Below are positions 36,640 through 47,704 of a DNA stretch of 64,000 nucleotides, piece by piece (the first letter of the stretch is position 1; each line of letters opens with the position of its first letter). Under the pieces are notes generated by a model. It did not search any database. It saw nothing but the letters and a program-made list of their open reading frames with translations, and was not told the origin of the DNA. The translations under genes were made by a program, and so were the position numbers. Where the stretch lies: the NCBI GenBank assembly GCA_032622095.1, contig CP136068.1, positions 127,477,989 to 127,541,988 on the forward strand, written 5' to 3'. The stretch comes from Siphonodentalium dalli (lineage: Eukaryota > Mollusca > Scaphopoda > Gadilida > Siphonodentaliidae).

Positions 36640-38960
36640 TGTTTCAATTCATCAAACTGTCTCAGATAGAAAAAAAACGAAAGCCGATCAGAAAGTCACA
36701 CAAATCCTCAATTCAGGTAAATTCCTGAAGAATTACACCCCTGTATAACGTAACCCCCTCCAATGTATAAACTGTTTGGGTGAGCGCGAGATGAGTAAGT
36801 TGAGTGCGTTTATGATAAGCAGACCGATCTGTTCTCAATATAATAAACAGACTGTCGTGGACGGTGTGCGCAGTACGAGCTCTTGACTGGAATTATAGTT
36901 AATGACGATACCACAAGTATGTACTGTGAGTGTTCGTTCCGGAAAATTGCCCCGGTACAATTTTCCATCCTCCCCTCATTAAACGTTACCCCATTAAATT
37001 ACCATTAGTAATTTACCAAATTCGTTTCATCTGTTTTGTCAATTCCTCTGATATTAGCACAACACTTGCACTTAATAACTACATGTTGCAGCACAGAGGA
37101 GGCCATGGCACATCTAAGGGTCTATTCACGTTGTTGGAAGTCGCACGTGTGAGTTTTTGCTGCGAGTTTTGTGGTGCAGAGATGGCTTGTTTCTACATGG
37201 ACAAACTACATATTCACACATCTTCACAAAGAAAATACCTTCAATGATAGTTTTTGTTATGTACTGTTCATACAATATGCGTGGTGCACATTTCTTTTAT
37301 ACATAAATAAACATTGCACTAAGGTCCTTAATTACGACGTAATCGTGTACCATATAATACCCCTGGGCGGTAATTTGTCTAAGTGTATGTTCATAAACTC
37401 GAAAGTTTGCACGGTATACGGTTTGCAGGCATTAGTCATAGTAAACACTACGGTGCTAGAATATGAACGGGAACATGCATATGGCACAAAATTCCTTATA
37501 GCGCAAAAATGGCAAATACGTGTCCGAGGGGTGTATCTCATGCATGTCTCGACCGCCATCTCAATGGCAACACATGCATCTTTACCAAAGCTGTGAAGTA
37601 ACATTTCTGTAGTTCTCATGTAGCTGTGCTGTTGACATTTGCCTTCGAATACCCGTATGATTGTATTCTTGCGCGAATACTGCATGAAATATCCAGTAAT
37701 ATTTCGGTAAAGATTTAACGTAGTTATATAGCTGTGGTACATATGCATCTTTATGATCATATGTGTATGTTTCCTTTCATATTGTGGCACCATATCGTTT
37801 TTTCATACGACGAAATGTCTGCAAACTATAACGTGCAAACTTATGAGTGTGATCGTTCCCCAAATGTCTGCCGAGCGGATTTCCACTAGCGTGCGAGCAA
37901 AGCCTTATTGACTTCCTTCAATAGTAATATATTCAGTCAGAACATATTTCATGTTTTGCTGCCACGAAAATTTATCGTTGAATATGCATTTTTATCCATA
38001 CATTTTAAACATATTTTGAATATTCACCGGAATTTAAATAGTTCAAATATTTCTGCCATTTAAGGGTGCCGGGAAGACGGCCGTCATTGGCCACGGCATA
38101 TTATATCATGATATTTTCTATTGTGAGATAAAACATTTTCTTATCCTATTGGCCTGTATAATAAGTTTTAAGTGCATGTGCATGTCGGTATTAAGGGTTC
38201 CAAACCTCAATTTTCAACAACAATAACATGCTAATTTAATTCTAATTTAAAATCACTATCGTGGCTTTATTTCACTTAAAGTTAATGTAAAAATCCAATG
38301 TTCACACATATAAATAGACTAATAAATATACAACGAAGAGCTCTTTGTCGATTTACGCAGTCTTAAACTTCACTTCCCATCGCGGATAAATATAGTTCCT
38401 ATATTAATTCATTGATTTCCCTATAAGTATAATTTAAACACAAAACTGTTTTTTAATCATGATATATAATAACGAAAGGAAGGTTACTGATTCACGAGGA
38501 TTTGGACTTTTATATTAACGAAAGTATTCTGCCGGTATATAAGCACAATATGTAGGTGTGGTTCTCAAAGATGGGCATGGCCCCAATTAAGGTTTAAGCG
38601 TGAGTGTTTCTGTCCTTTCAGGTAAGGGTAATTACTCCAAGAGTTGGGGTATCAGGTGGCAAAAAACAAACAACGAAGGTCTGATATACCAAGATCCCGG
38701 TGCGCATGTAGCATATATAATATTATATTTTTACTAGATAATGGTACTGACCAGTCTGGAGTAAACTACATACCCACATATAAAAAATAGTGGGTCTCAC
38801 GACCTTTGTTCAGTTTTCATTTCCCAAACCCGGGATTCCTTGTATGTACAGCCAATCAATACTTACTCTAAGAAATGTGTGCGCCAATAAAAAACTATTA
38901 ACATTTCACGTGCTCTTGGTGTGGAAATTCCGAAGGTGTGGTTAAAGGTTGTTAAAAATA
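36640..38960. other. No gene supported
   Basis: Overlapping ORFs of 100-153 codons on both strands at 36.9-37.8 kb use non-ATG starts or lack motifs, and neither strand shows a clear coding signal. No repeats recognised. Confidence 0.35.
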
Positions 38961-38964
38961 GTAT

Positions 38965-40108
38965 CCAATTCAATTCAATTATTTATTCACTCAAATCGTC
39001 AAATATGACACAATTAGAGCTCGGTGGAATACAGTGCATATAATTTCTGTGCAAATTACAAAAGTGGTGCGCGTTGAAAATTACACATATTATAATAATA
39101 CAGTTGATTGAGAACAGCCCATGTTTGTGCAAATGTCGGATTTTAATGTATTACGTATATAGTATGCCTCAGGAGTTTTTGAATAAAATCAGGACCCTTC
39201 TAATGAAAAGAGATAGGTTTTTCAAGGTTTTATGTCGTTTACAGTTAAAAAGTTCACTTAATTTTATGGTATTTGGTCGACGATAATAATATTTGTCTAT
39301 GTATTTGACTCGCATGTCTTTTAAACACGGGCATTGCAATATTACGTGGAATTCGTCCCCTATATTTGTACCGCATAGAGTACATAGTCTATCGGAATAA
39401 TCTGAGTTAATCCATGAACCAGATTCGATTGGTAAGTGGTGGTTGCGGGTACGAAATTTCAGAAGTATTTGGACGGTGTCGTTTTTCACGAAAGAGAGGA
39501 ATTTCTCTTTGGTGAAGTCGTGTTTTATAATTCTGTAGAAGGCATACTTATTTGAATTACACATTGTACCTCTCCATTCTTGAATGAATTGGTCTTCCAG
39601 CCTACACTTGACCGACTTCTTAAATATGTCGAGACTAGATAATGTGTGATTGATCCATATACCCCCCATTCCAAGTTCATTTAACAGTTTATGCACATTT
39701 GCAATCCATGGGTTGTTAACGTTAGATGAGTTGTAATAAGTGAGTAATATATAATACAGTATAAATGGTAGCCTATTGCAGTTCATTTGTATAAGTTTTC
39801 CCCAGTACGTTAAATTTCTTAATTTGATTTTCATAGTGATGGGGAATATTCCCAGTTCCCCATAAACGAATGCTGAAGGTGTAGATTTTTTCAGATTAAG
39901 CAAAATTTTTAGAAACCATAGTTCTATTTTCTGGAAGCAGGATTGGTTTTCGAATGACCAAATCTCTGCTCCGTATGTTAGAATCGGGACAATTGATTTT
40001 TCGTAAACTTCGAGTGTGCTCTCTACAGTTAAGCTACTGGATCTCTTCTTATTAAGTAATGCGTACATCGCGTTTTTAGCTCTTTCGCAGCGCATGTTTC
40101 TATCGAGG
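38965..40108 (-). mobile_element. Older LINE, 3' part (C-terminus and 3' UTR)
   Basis: The - strand frame (coding to 39,169) gives the region downstream of the RT palm: AKNAMYALLNKK, GAEIWSFENQ, VYGELG and a C-terminal CX2CX8HX4C knuckle (CTLCGTNIGDEFHVILQC). These align with the + strand LINE at modest identity, so this is a different subfamily. The 3' end is gaataaataattgaattgaa, a short microsatellite tail at 38,965-38,980. The 5' continuation is at 44,035-44,292, beyond the inserted LINE. Confidence 0.9.
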
Positions 40109-43100
40109 CTTACGGAAGCGCCTGCATTACCCCGAGTTTCTGTCACTCTTAAAGGGGTATGACATAGTATGCCTGTCGGAAACGAAACTTTTTGCCGAGG
40201 AAACAGTTGATATTCCAAACTTTGAAATTATATCAAATGTATGTAAGCCAACTGTAAGCCATAGTCGCGCTGGTGGTATATTAATAGCTGCGAAAAAGTC
40301 CTCCAGTTTGTGTGCTAACACTATTAGCAGCGAGCTTCTTAACGTTTTGTGGGCTACAGTTTCGCTGCCTAAGCAAAATAGTGACATATGTCTGGTTATA
40401 GGGGCAGTGTATATACCCCCTGAAAATACAAAATATGCTAATAATAATTGGCATTCCGATCTGCAATTAGAGATCATTCGATTGCGCGAAATTAGCCCAG
40501 CCATTCTCCTAATGGGCGATTTTAACGCGCGAACCGCTTTATTAAACGACCATATTGTCGATAACAAAATCGCTCATGGCAGAGGGGTAAGTACCGTATT
40601 AGATGAGTATATGTTTGATGACGATTTCGAATCCGACATCTCCATACCGATGCGATCAAGCGAGGATACGGGAAAGCCCAACACATATGGATATAGATTA
40701 ATCGATACATGTAGCTTTACTAATATGTATATTGTAAATGGTCGAGTTGGCAAAGATAAGGGAATTGGAAAACGCACATGTAGAGATGCCAGCTTAGTTG
40801 ACTATGCAATAGCTTCTAAAGCTGCATTTGTACGTGTGTATGAATTTGAAATACTAGCATTTTCTTGTCTTTACTCAGATGTACACTGCGGTGTCAGCTT
40901 GGAATTTAAAGTACCATTAAAGACGATAACTCCCCCAAATGAATTACACGAAGACGAAGTATGTGGCCAGGTAATGAAACAAAAAATTAAGCCTTGGGAT
41001 GACACAAAAGCGCGTGAGTACATCAGCCGAGTTGAAACGCGTTCATCGGAGCTGGAATCCAAACTTGAAGTGGTTGAGAAATCTCCGACTCAGATTGGTG
41101 TTGATAACTTTTCAGAATATCTTGGTAGAATACTTACAGACGAGGCCGCTAACACTTTTGGCTCTTACAGCAATAACCATAAACCGCGACATATGAAAAC
41201 ATTGAAATGTAACAAGAAGTGGTTTGACTCAGAGTGTCGTCGTAAGCGCAAGGCATTCAATAGAGCCCGAAAGAAGTATTATGTATGCAAATCTTCATAT
41301 TATAGAAATAAATTGAGAACATCCAGTAAGGCATATAAACGAACTATGGATACAAAACGAGCTACGATGTTAGAAAAGTGCAACCAAGAATTGAGGGAAA
41401 TTCCGAAAAAGTCACCTGATTGTTTCTGGAAAACGTTTAAAAAGTTCACTACTGGTAACAACAGTGTGCGAGCAACACGCGATCCAATTGACCTTGAAAA
41501 GTTATTCTGCCATTTTAAAACACTGAATGAACATAAAAGCAGTGACTCTAATTTATCAGCCTTAATAGAAAGTATGTATGACCTGAACAGTTACGACATT
41601 GACCTAAATTCGCCGATTTCAGTACACGAGATTCTAGATGGTGCTAAATCTCTGAAAATTAATAAAGCTGCTGGTGTTGATCAGGTATGTAACCGTTATA
41701 TTAAGTCCACAATAGATATTCTTCTACCTTTCTATTCTCGATTTTTCAATTTAGTACTAGATTCAGGTCTATTTCCAAATGTTTGGGGAACGGGTATGAT
41801 AATGCCTCTTTACAAGCATAAAGGATGTAGAAGCGACCCAAATTCTTACAGAGGCATCACTTTGCTGAGTTGTATTGGCAAACTATTCACCGGTGTTTTG
41901 AATCGACGCCTTGGAATTTATGTTGAGAGGAATAAATTGCTTAATGACAACCAGGCGGGGTTCAGAAAGGGTCGTTCAACAATAGACAACATTTTCGTTT
42001 TGTACAGCTTGACTGAGATTTATTTACGTGGAGGGAGGAAATTATATTGTACTTTTGTTGATTTCAAGAAAGCATTTGATACAGTTTGGCGAGAGGGTTT
42101 GTGGGTCAAGCTTCTGAGAACGGGAATCAACGGAAAGATATTCAATATAATCCGAAGCATGTATCGTGTTACTAAATCATGCGTTCTTAGTAATGCTCGT
42201 ATGACTGACTATTTTGTCTGTTGTACAGGGGTTAAACAAGGTGAAAACCTGTCACCCCTATTATTTTCTATCTATCTAAATGATCTTGAAGAGTTTTTGG
42301 AAAGTTGTGCTATAGACGGATTGAACTATCTTAATGATCGTATTTTTAGCGAACTGCAGACTTATCTGAAATTATGGTGCATCTTATATGCCGATGACAC
42401 CGTCTTGTTTGCGGATAATCCGCACGATATGCAACGCATCCTCGATGCGTTCTCAGACTACTCTGATTCATGGGAGCTCAAGGTAAACACTCAAAAAACC
42501 AAGATAATGATTTTCAGTAACAAAAAAGTTAGATCCTCTCCAACATTCACACTATCTAATGATAAACTGGAAATAGTTGAGCGCTTCCCTTATTTGGGCA
42601 TTGTGTTATTTTATAATGGCCGATTTTGCCAAGCAATCAAGTCGATAAAAATTAAATCGACAAAAGCTATGTACGGACTTCTGTCCAAGGTGAGAAATCT
42701 CCAAATTCCTGTAGATTTGGCGCTAAAACTATTTGACTACCTTATACAACCTATTTTATTGTATGGGTGCGAAATATGGGGCTTTGAAAATACCCGTGCT
42801 ATTGAAGCCGTTCACCTAAAATTTTGCAAGCTTTTGACAAACATGAAGATGAGCACACCAAATTATATCGTATATGGTGAACTGGGAAGATGGCCCTTGC
42901 GTATCGAAATTGAAAAGAGAATGATCGCATACTGGGGTCGTTTACTGAAGAAAGAGACATGCTTGCCACTTACTCTCTACAAGCTAATATTAGCTATTAA
43001 AGATGGAGGCAAAGATATACGATATATAAATACCATGAATGATATTTTTGTCCGCGCAGATTGCGAGGTTAGCTGGAAAACACAGTCACCAATTACAAAT

Positions 43101-44034
43101 GGTATGCTTCAAGCTATACATGGTAAACTACTGAACCAATTTGTATGTCAATGGAATAATGACATATCGAAATCCTCACGTGGAGAATTCTATCGTATGT
43201 TGAAGGAATCCCCATCACTTAATCGTTATTATATTGAACTTCCCTTCAATGTTATTATTCCTATACAGCGAATGCGTACAACGAATCACAGGTTGGGTGT
43301 GGAAACTATGAAATGGTCTAGATCTAAGACCAAATCAAAAGGGAAGTCACCAGATAGCTCATGTAAACTATGCGGTGCCACCATGTGCGATGAATTTCAT
43401 TTTGTAATGGTCTGTCCAGAATTAAATGAGCTTAGAGCTAAATACTTCGACAAATGGCAATTGACTAGCCCATCGAGAGACACTTTCTACAATTTATTGA
43501 ACTCTGACGACACGATAAAGCTCCGCAAACTGTCGACTTTCATCAAAATTGGATTGAACAAAATTCGATAACGGTTCCAACTGTTTGTTTTGTTTGTTTG
43601 TTTGTTTGTTTTTTTTTCTCCCACATAACTCACGCAGATATTAATATATACAACAAAATTTAATAGAACGAAACCTAATTGCATTTTTATAAATGTTGAA
43701 TAATTTGCTTTCAAATTTCTATTAAAATGCATTTAATAGTCTCATATTCTTATAAGCGAAAGTTCTGCTATACATTTAACAGTCCTTTTTTATGTTGTAA
43801 TTATTTAAGGAAGTACAGATAGTTTCACGCATATATATAATTGTATGTGTGTATGTATGCATAATTGTTGTTATATATTGGGTGTGATGATTGTTTTTCA
43901 GTATTTACTTTTGCATGTGTATTTTCAAATATTTGGACCGGAGTGTTCTCATTTGTACATAGTGTATTATATGTTTTCTCATGTACCAAATTACCAATTG
44001 GCTGGGAATAAAGCATTACTTACTTACTTAGAGA
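40109..44034 (+). mobile_element. 5'-truncated LINE inserted in the older LINE
   Basis: The left junction lies within tatcgagg|cttacgg, where the open frame enters the endonuclease domain (GLRKRLHYPEF). The right end is ggaataaagcattacttacttac, an AATAAA plus ttac-repeat tail as in several non-LTR clades. A (tttg)n run follows the stop codon (43,584-43,617). The target overlap is only ~3 bp (gag). Clade assignment among CR1/L2/Rex1/jockey-like groups needs a phylogeny. Confidence 0.88.
40110..43571 (+). CDS. LINE polyprotein: APE endonuclease plus reverse transcriptase
   Basis: The reading frame runs about 1,153 codons with no stop or frameshift. The 40,308 position sometimes taken as a start is TTG; the frame is open upstream to the insertion junction, where the first residues of the endonuclease are lost. 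Visible features in order: AP-endonuclease motifs DIVCLSETKL, GGILIAA and MGDFNAR; RT blocks AAGVDQV, SYRGITLLSCIGKLF, QAGFRKGRSTIDN, TFVDFKKAFDTVW and GVKQGENLSPLLFS; the catalytic YADD (42,387-42,398); and a C-terminal CX2CX8HX4C knuckle (CKLCGATMCDEFHFVMVC). The enzyme would nick target DNA and prime reverse transcription of its own RNA. The lack of disabling mutations suggests recent insertion, although the missing 5' end makes this copy unlikely to move on its own. Confidence 0.93.
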   Translation, partial: LRKRLHYPEFLSLLKGYDIVCLSETKLFAEETVDIPNFEIISNVCKPTVSHSRAGGILIAAKKSSSLCANTISSELLNVLWATVSLPKQNSDICLVIGAVYIPPENTKYANNNWHSDLQLEIIRLREISPAILLMGDFNARTALLNDHIVDNKIAHGRGVSTVLDEYMFDDDFESDISIPMRSSEDTGKPNTYGYRLIDTCSFTNMYIVNGRVGKDKGIGKRTCRDASLVDYAIASKAAFVRVYEFEILAFSCLYSDVHCGVSLEFKVPLKTITPPNELHEDEVCGQVMKQKIKPWDDTKAREYISRVETRSSELESKLEVVEKSPTQIGVDNFSEYLGRILTDEAANTFGSYSNNHKPRHMKTLKCNKKWFDSECRRKRKAFNRARKKYYVCKSSYYRNKLRTSSKAYKRTMDTKRATMLEKCNQELREIPKKSPDCFWKTFKKFTTGNNSVRATRDPIDLEKLFCHFKTLNEHKSSDSNLSALIESMYDLNSYDIDLNSPISVHEILDGAKSLKINKAAGVDQVCNRYIKSTIDILLPFYSRFFNLVLDSGLFPNVWGTGMIMPLYKHKGCRSDPNSYRGITLLSCIGKLFTGVLNRRLGIYVERNKLLNDNQAGFRKGRSTIDNIFVLYSLTEIYLRGGRKLYCTFVDFKKAFDTVWREGLWVKLLRTGINGKIFNIIRSMYRVTKSCVLSNARMTDYFVCCTGVKQGENLSPLLFSIYLNDLEEFLESCAIDGLNYLNDRIFSELQTYLKLWCILYADDTVLFADNPHDMQRILDAFSDYSDSWELKVNTQKTKIMIFSNKKVRSSPTFTLSNDKLEIVERFPYLGIVLFYNGRFCQAIKSIKIKSTKAMYGLLSKVRNLQIPVDLALKLFDYLIQPILLYGCEIWGFENTRAIEAVHLKFCKLLTNMKMSTPNYIVYGELGRWPLRIEIEKRMIAYWGRLLKKETCLPLTLYKLILAIKDGGKDIRYINTMNDIFVRADCEVSWKTQSPITNGMLQAIHGKLLNQFVCQWNNDISKSSRGEFYRMLKESPSLNRYYIELPFNVIIPIQRMRTTNHRLGVETMKWSRSKTKSKGKSPDSSCKLCGATMCDEFHFVMVCPELNELRAKYFDKWQLTSPSRDTFYNLLNSDDTIKLRKLSTFIKIGLNKIR

Positions 44035-44292
44035 GAAGGAGCAATTTCTATGGAAGGTAGTTCCTAAGTATGTATAATTTTTCACTGTTTCAATGTTATT
44101 GTTGCCGATTTTATAAATATTATTATGCTTTTTCTTGCAGTTTCTTCCAAATATTAGTACTTTAGTTTTTGTTACGTTGATATCTAGTTTCCACTGCTTA
44201 CAGTAGTTAGATAATTTGTGAAGGGCATAATGGAGATCGTCGGCTGAATGTGCCAGTAGGACAGTATCGTCCGCATATATCAGGGACGTCAT
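44035..44292 (-). mobile_element. Older LINE, RT palm fragment (5' part)
   Basis: The - strand frame gives LIYADDTVLLAHSADD, then WKLDINVTKTKVLIF and YTYLGTTFHRNCSFSL, which is the RT catalytic motif and the block after it. It stops exactly where the fragment at 38,965-40,108 begins in homology to the + strand LINE, so the two are one element split by insertion. The outer edge at ~44,292 abuts a tgacgtcatgacgtcat direct repeat. Confidence 0.88.
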
Positions 44293-44301
44293 GACGTCAT
44301 G

Positions 44302-44526
44302 TTATACCGGAAGAGAGAAATAATTTGTTCTAAGTCCAAGAAATCCACATAAATTGACATTTTTTATAATTTCAAGCAGATCTGTCTTTAAAATACATTT
44401 TATTTTGGAACCTGGATGCTGTTTACCTTTATTGTCGGTAAAACTATCGCCGAACGAAAACTCACAAACCCTGCAACTATTAATTCCGATTCTGAGAATC
44501 GGTTTCACATGGGTTGAAGCGGCCAT
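44302..44526 (-). CDS. Possible first coding exon, unrecognised protein
   Basis: A 74-codon - strand frame opens with MAAST in a strong start context (GtcATGG). It contains a CXXC pair (C18, C21) and is basic towards the end (GKQHPGSKIK). I do not recognise the family. A zinc-ribbon-like or CXXC-start module is one reading. A plausible donor (AAAG|GTAAAC, exon end ~44,427) would end the exon after residue ~33, and the remaining frame would then be intronic. The upstream DNA has promoter-like motifs. No downstream exon was found in the window, because the LINEs begin ~10 bp beyond the frame's stop. Confidence 0.3.
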   Translation of the reverse strand: MAASTHVKPILRIGINSCRVCEFSFGDSFTDNKGKQHPGSKIKCILKTDLLEIIKNVNLCGFLGLRTNYFSLPV

Positions 44527-44630
44527 GACGGCACTGGCACGTGACCATGTTTACACCTGCCAATCACGACTAATTTTACATTTATATTTAGCGCGATGTG
44601 ACGTAATTTGGCGGAAGCCCACAACCGTAC
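44527..44630 (-). promoter_or_regulatory. Promoter-like motif cluster
   Basis: Just upstream (on the - strand) of the candidate MAAST exon lie CACGTGAC (E-box/USF type), a CCAATCA box, TGACGTAA (CRE half/ATF) and TTTGGCGGAA (E2F-like). An ETS-like ccggaag and two tgacgtca sites lie on the other side (44,287-44,312). The cluster is denser than elsewhere in the window, but this is motif spotting only. Confidence 0.3.
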
Positions 44631-44639
44631 ATAAATGAA

Positions 44640-45030
44640 AAGTTGATGGGAGTACAATAGACTCAGTATCAGTATGAATCTGAGTGTACGTTTACAAAGA
44701 CTGGGTACTGACCCGACCATCCCTTGATTATACAATGAGTATAAAATTCAATTCGGTTAAGCGGGTGCCGGCATCTCTCGATATATATTATTAGGTATAT
44801 ATAATATAATTGTCGGTTCCAAACAACTTAACATGACACGTCTGATCCAAAAAGATAATTACCAGGAGTCGGCAGTTAAATATATCAATTTTCGCACACC
44901 ATAAGACATACATTAATAATCTATGCACAATACCAGCGACATGCTTATCGGCAAGACACACATACATACTATTCGTTGAAGGGTTGACAGGAAGACGGCC
45001 TTAAACAAAGGCCATCATGTCAATCCTGGC
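44640..45030. other. Intergenic DNA, nothing recognised
   Basis: A small hairpin (acggccttaaacaaaggcc) lies near 44,995. No gene. Confidence 0.4.
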
Positions 45031-45036
45031 AGGATG

Positions 45037-45039
<3 letters not shown>

Positions 45040-45083
<44 letters not shown>
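45040..45083. repeat. (TA)n microsatellite
   Basis: About 22 TA units, 28 bp before the left target-site repeat of the fold-back element. Confidence 0.97.
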
Positions 45084-45086
<3 letters not shown>

Positions 45087-45110
45087 TGTAACATTATTTA
45101 ATCTGAATAG

Positions 45111-45120
45111 CATTCTGACC
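45111..45120 (+). repeat. Left target-site duplication CATTCTGACC
   Basis: Abuts the left tip directly and is identical to 52,268-52,277. Confidence 0.75.
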
Positions 45121-45216
45121 GGTGTGACTAAACACCGCCCGGACCAGCCCGGACCAGCCCGGACCAGCCCGGACAAGCCCGGACGAGCCCGGACCAGCCC
45201 GGACCAGCCCGGACCC

Positions 45217-47635
45217 CCCATATGGACTATATGAGTGATTGTAAGGGCAATATTAGTGCAGGGGTGTCATGGAAACCCACTCAGGGTCGCTATTAACCCT
45301 CAAAATGCCGGCATCGGCGAAAATGTTCGCCGCGAAATGAAGCTAACAGCCCGGACCGCCCCTGCTGCGTCCAGGTGGGATTTTAGTATCCATACCTGTG
45401 CGGGGGTGTTAATGAAACCCAAATACGCACGGAGAGTGGTCAAGGTCAAACGGAAGTGCCGCTTATTAACCCCTAAACTTCCCAGATTCAGCCAGAATTA
45501 AAAAATTGCGCCCCCAATAAACAAATTCACAGCCCGGACCCCCTTAATGTCCTCGTACTTCTAATAACTCCTTACATATGTGTTGTGGAACTACCCTCGA
45601 CTAGACTCAAGAAGATTCAAGGGCGAGTCGCCCACGAATGCCTAGCAATTAACCCCCAAAATGCCGCCATCGCCGATTATGTTTACACATAACGACGCTG
45701 ACAGCCCGGACCATCCAAGTCCAGCCCGGACCCCCCATATGGACTATATGAGTGATTTTAATGGCAATATAAGTGCAGGGGTGTCATGGAAACCCACTCA
45801 GGGTTGCTATTAACCCTCAAAATGCCGGCATCGGCGAAAATGTTCGCCGTGAAATGAAGCTAACAGCCCGGACCGCCCCTGCTGCGTCCAGGTATGATTT
45901 TAGTATCGATTCATGTACGAGGGTGTTAATGAAACCCAAATACGCACGGAGAGTGGTCAAGGTCAAACGGAAGTGCCGCTTATTAACCCCTAAACTTCCC
46001 AGATTCAGCCAGAATTAAAAAATTGCGCCCCCAATAAACAAATTCACAGCCCGGACCCCCTTAATGTCCTCGTACTTCTAATAACTCCTTACATATGTGT
46101 TGTGGAACTACCCTCGACTTGACTCAAGAAGATTCAAGGGCGAGTCGCCCACGAATGCCTGGCAATTAACCCCCAAAATGCCGCCATCGCCGATTATGTT
46201 TACCCATAACGACGCTGACAGCCCGGACCATCCAAGTCCAGCCCGGACCCCCCATATGGACTATATGAGTGATTTTAATGGCAATATAAGTGCAGGGGTG
46301 TCATGGAAACCCACTCAGGGTTGCTATTAACCCTCAAAATGCCGGCATCGGCGAAAATGTTCGCCGTGAAATGAAGCTAACAGCCCGGACCGCCCCTGCT
46401 GCGTCCAGGTATGATTTTAGTATCGATTCATGTACGAGGGTGTTAATGAAACCCAAATACGCACGGAGAGTGGTCAAGGTCAAACGGAAGTGCCGCTTAT
46501 TAACCCCTAAACTTCCCAGATTCAGCCAAAATTAAAAAATTGCGCCCCCAATAAACAAATTCACAGCCCGGACCCCCTTAATGACCTCGTACTTCTAATA
46601 ACTCCTTACATATGTGTTGTGGAACTACCCTCGACTACACTCACGAAGATACAAGGGCGAGTCGCCCACGAATGCCTGGCAATTAACCCCCAAAATGCCG
46701 CCATCGCCGATTATGTTTACCGATAACGACGCTGACAGCCCGGACCCGCCCGGCCCAGCCCGGACCCCCCATATGGACTATATGAGTGATTGTAAGGCCA
46801 ATATAAGTGCAGGGATGTCATGGAAACCCACTCAGGGTCGCTATTAACCCTCAAAATGCCGGCATCGGCGAAAATGTTCGCCGTGAAATGAAGCTAACAG
46901 CCCGGACCGCCCCTGCTGCGTCCAGTTATGATTTTAGTATCCATACCTGTGCGAGGGTGTTAATGAAACCCAAATACGCACGGAGAGTGGTCAAGGTCAA
47001 ACGGAAGTGCCGCTTATTAACCCCTAAACTTCCCAGATTCAGCCAGAATTAAAAAATTGCGCCCCCAATAAACAAATTCACAGCCCGGACCCCCTTAATG
47101 TCCTCGTACTTCTAATAACTCCTTACATATGTGTTGTGGGACTACCCTCGACTACACTCACGAAGATACAAGGGCGAGTCGCCCACGAATGCCTGGCAAT
47201 TAACCCCCAAAATGCCGCCATCGCCGATTATGTTTACCGATAACGACGCTGACAGCCCGGACCCGCCCGGCCCATCCCAGTCCAGCCCGGACCCCCCATA
47301 TGGACTATATGAGTGATTGTAAGGCCAATATAAGTGCAGGGGTGTCATGGAAACCCACTCAGGGTCGCTATTAACCCTCAAAATGCCGGCATCGGCGAAA
47401 ATGTTCGCCGCGAAATGAAGCTAACAGCCCGGACCGCCCCTGCTGCGTCCAGGTGGGATTTTAGTATCCATACATGTGCGAGGGTGTTAATGAAACCCAA
47501 ATACGCCCGGAGAGTGGTCAAGGTCAAACGGAAGTGCCGCTTATTAACCCCTAAACTTCCCAGATTCAGCCAGAATTTAAAAATTGCGCCCCCAATAAAC
47601 AAATGTCCTCGTACTTCTAATAACTCCTTACATAT
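45217..47635 (+). repeat. 517-bp satellite, left arm (about 4.7 units)
   Basis: Each 517-bp unit contains three related ~172-bp monomers. Each begins cagcccggacc and carries a version of attaaccc..aaa.tgccg.catcg.cga..atgtt before the next one. Landmark spacings are 517, 517 and 527 bp. The 81-codon and 77-codon frames found in each unit start at GTG or TTG and shift frame between units, so they are not genes. Confidence 0.95.
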
Positions 47636-47704
47636 ACGTCTTGAGTCTAGTTGAGGGTAGTTCCACAACACATATGTAAGGAGTTATTAGAAGTACGAGG
47701 ACAT
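47603..47704. repeat. Central switch hairpin of the fold-back element
   Basis: Arms of 33 bp (atgtcctcgtacttctaata...catat and its complement) surround a 36-bp loop. The loop already reads in right-arm orientation, so the breakpoint is at ~47,636-47,640. The last left-arm unit lacks ~22 bp (ttcacagcccggaccccctt). Confidence 0.9.

Noticed and set aside
36930-37793. ORFs of 105-153 codons on both strands
   Set aside because: They overlap on opposite strands, lack motifs and splice context, and use alternative starts in part. Probably chance.
39169-40218. Single 349-codon - strand gene
   Set aside because: Only the part below ~40,108 is LINE coding. The first residues are antisense of the inserted + strand LINE endonuclease.
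45121-45136. Helitron 3' hairpin (GGTGT...ACACC with CTAA in the loop)
   Set aside because: CTAA is not at a terminus, the same sequence occurs inverted at the other end, and a direct repeat flanks the unit. These fit a TIR or fold-back element, not a Helitron.
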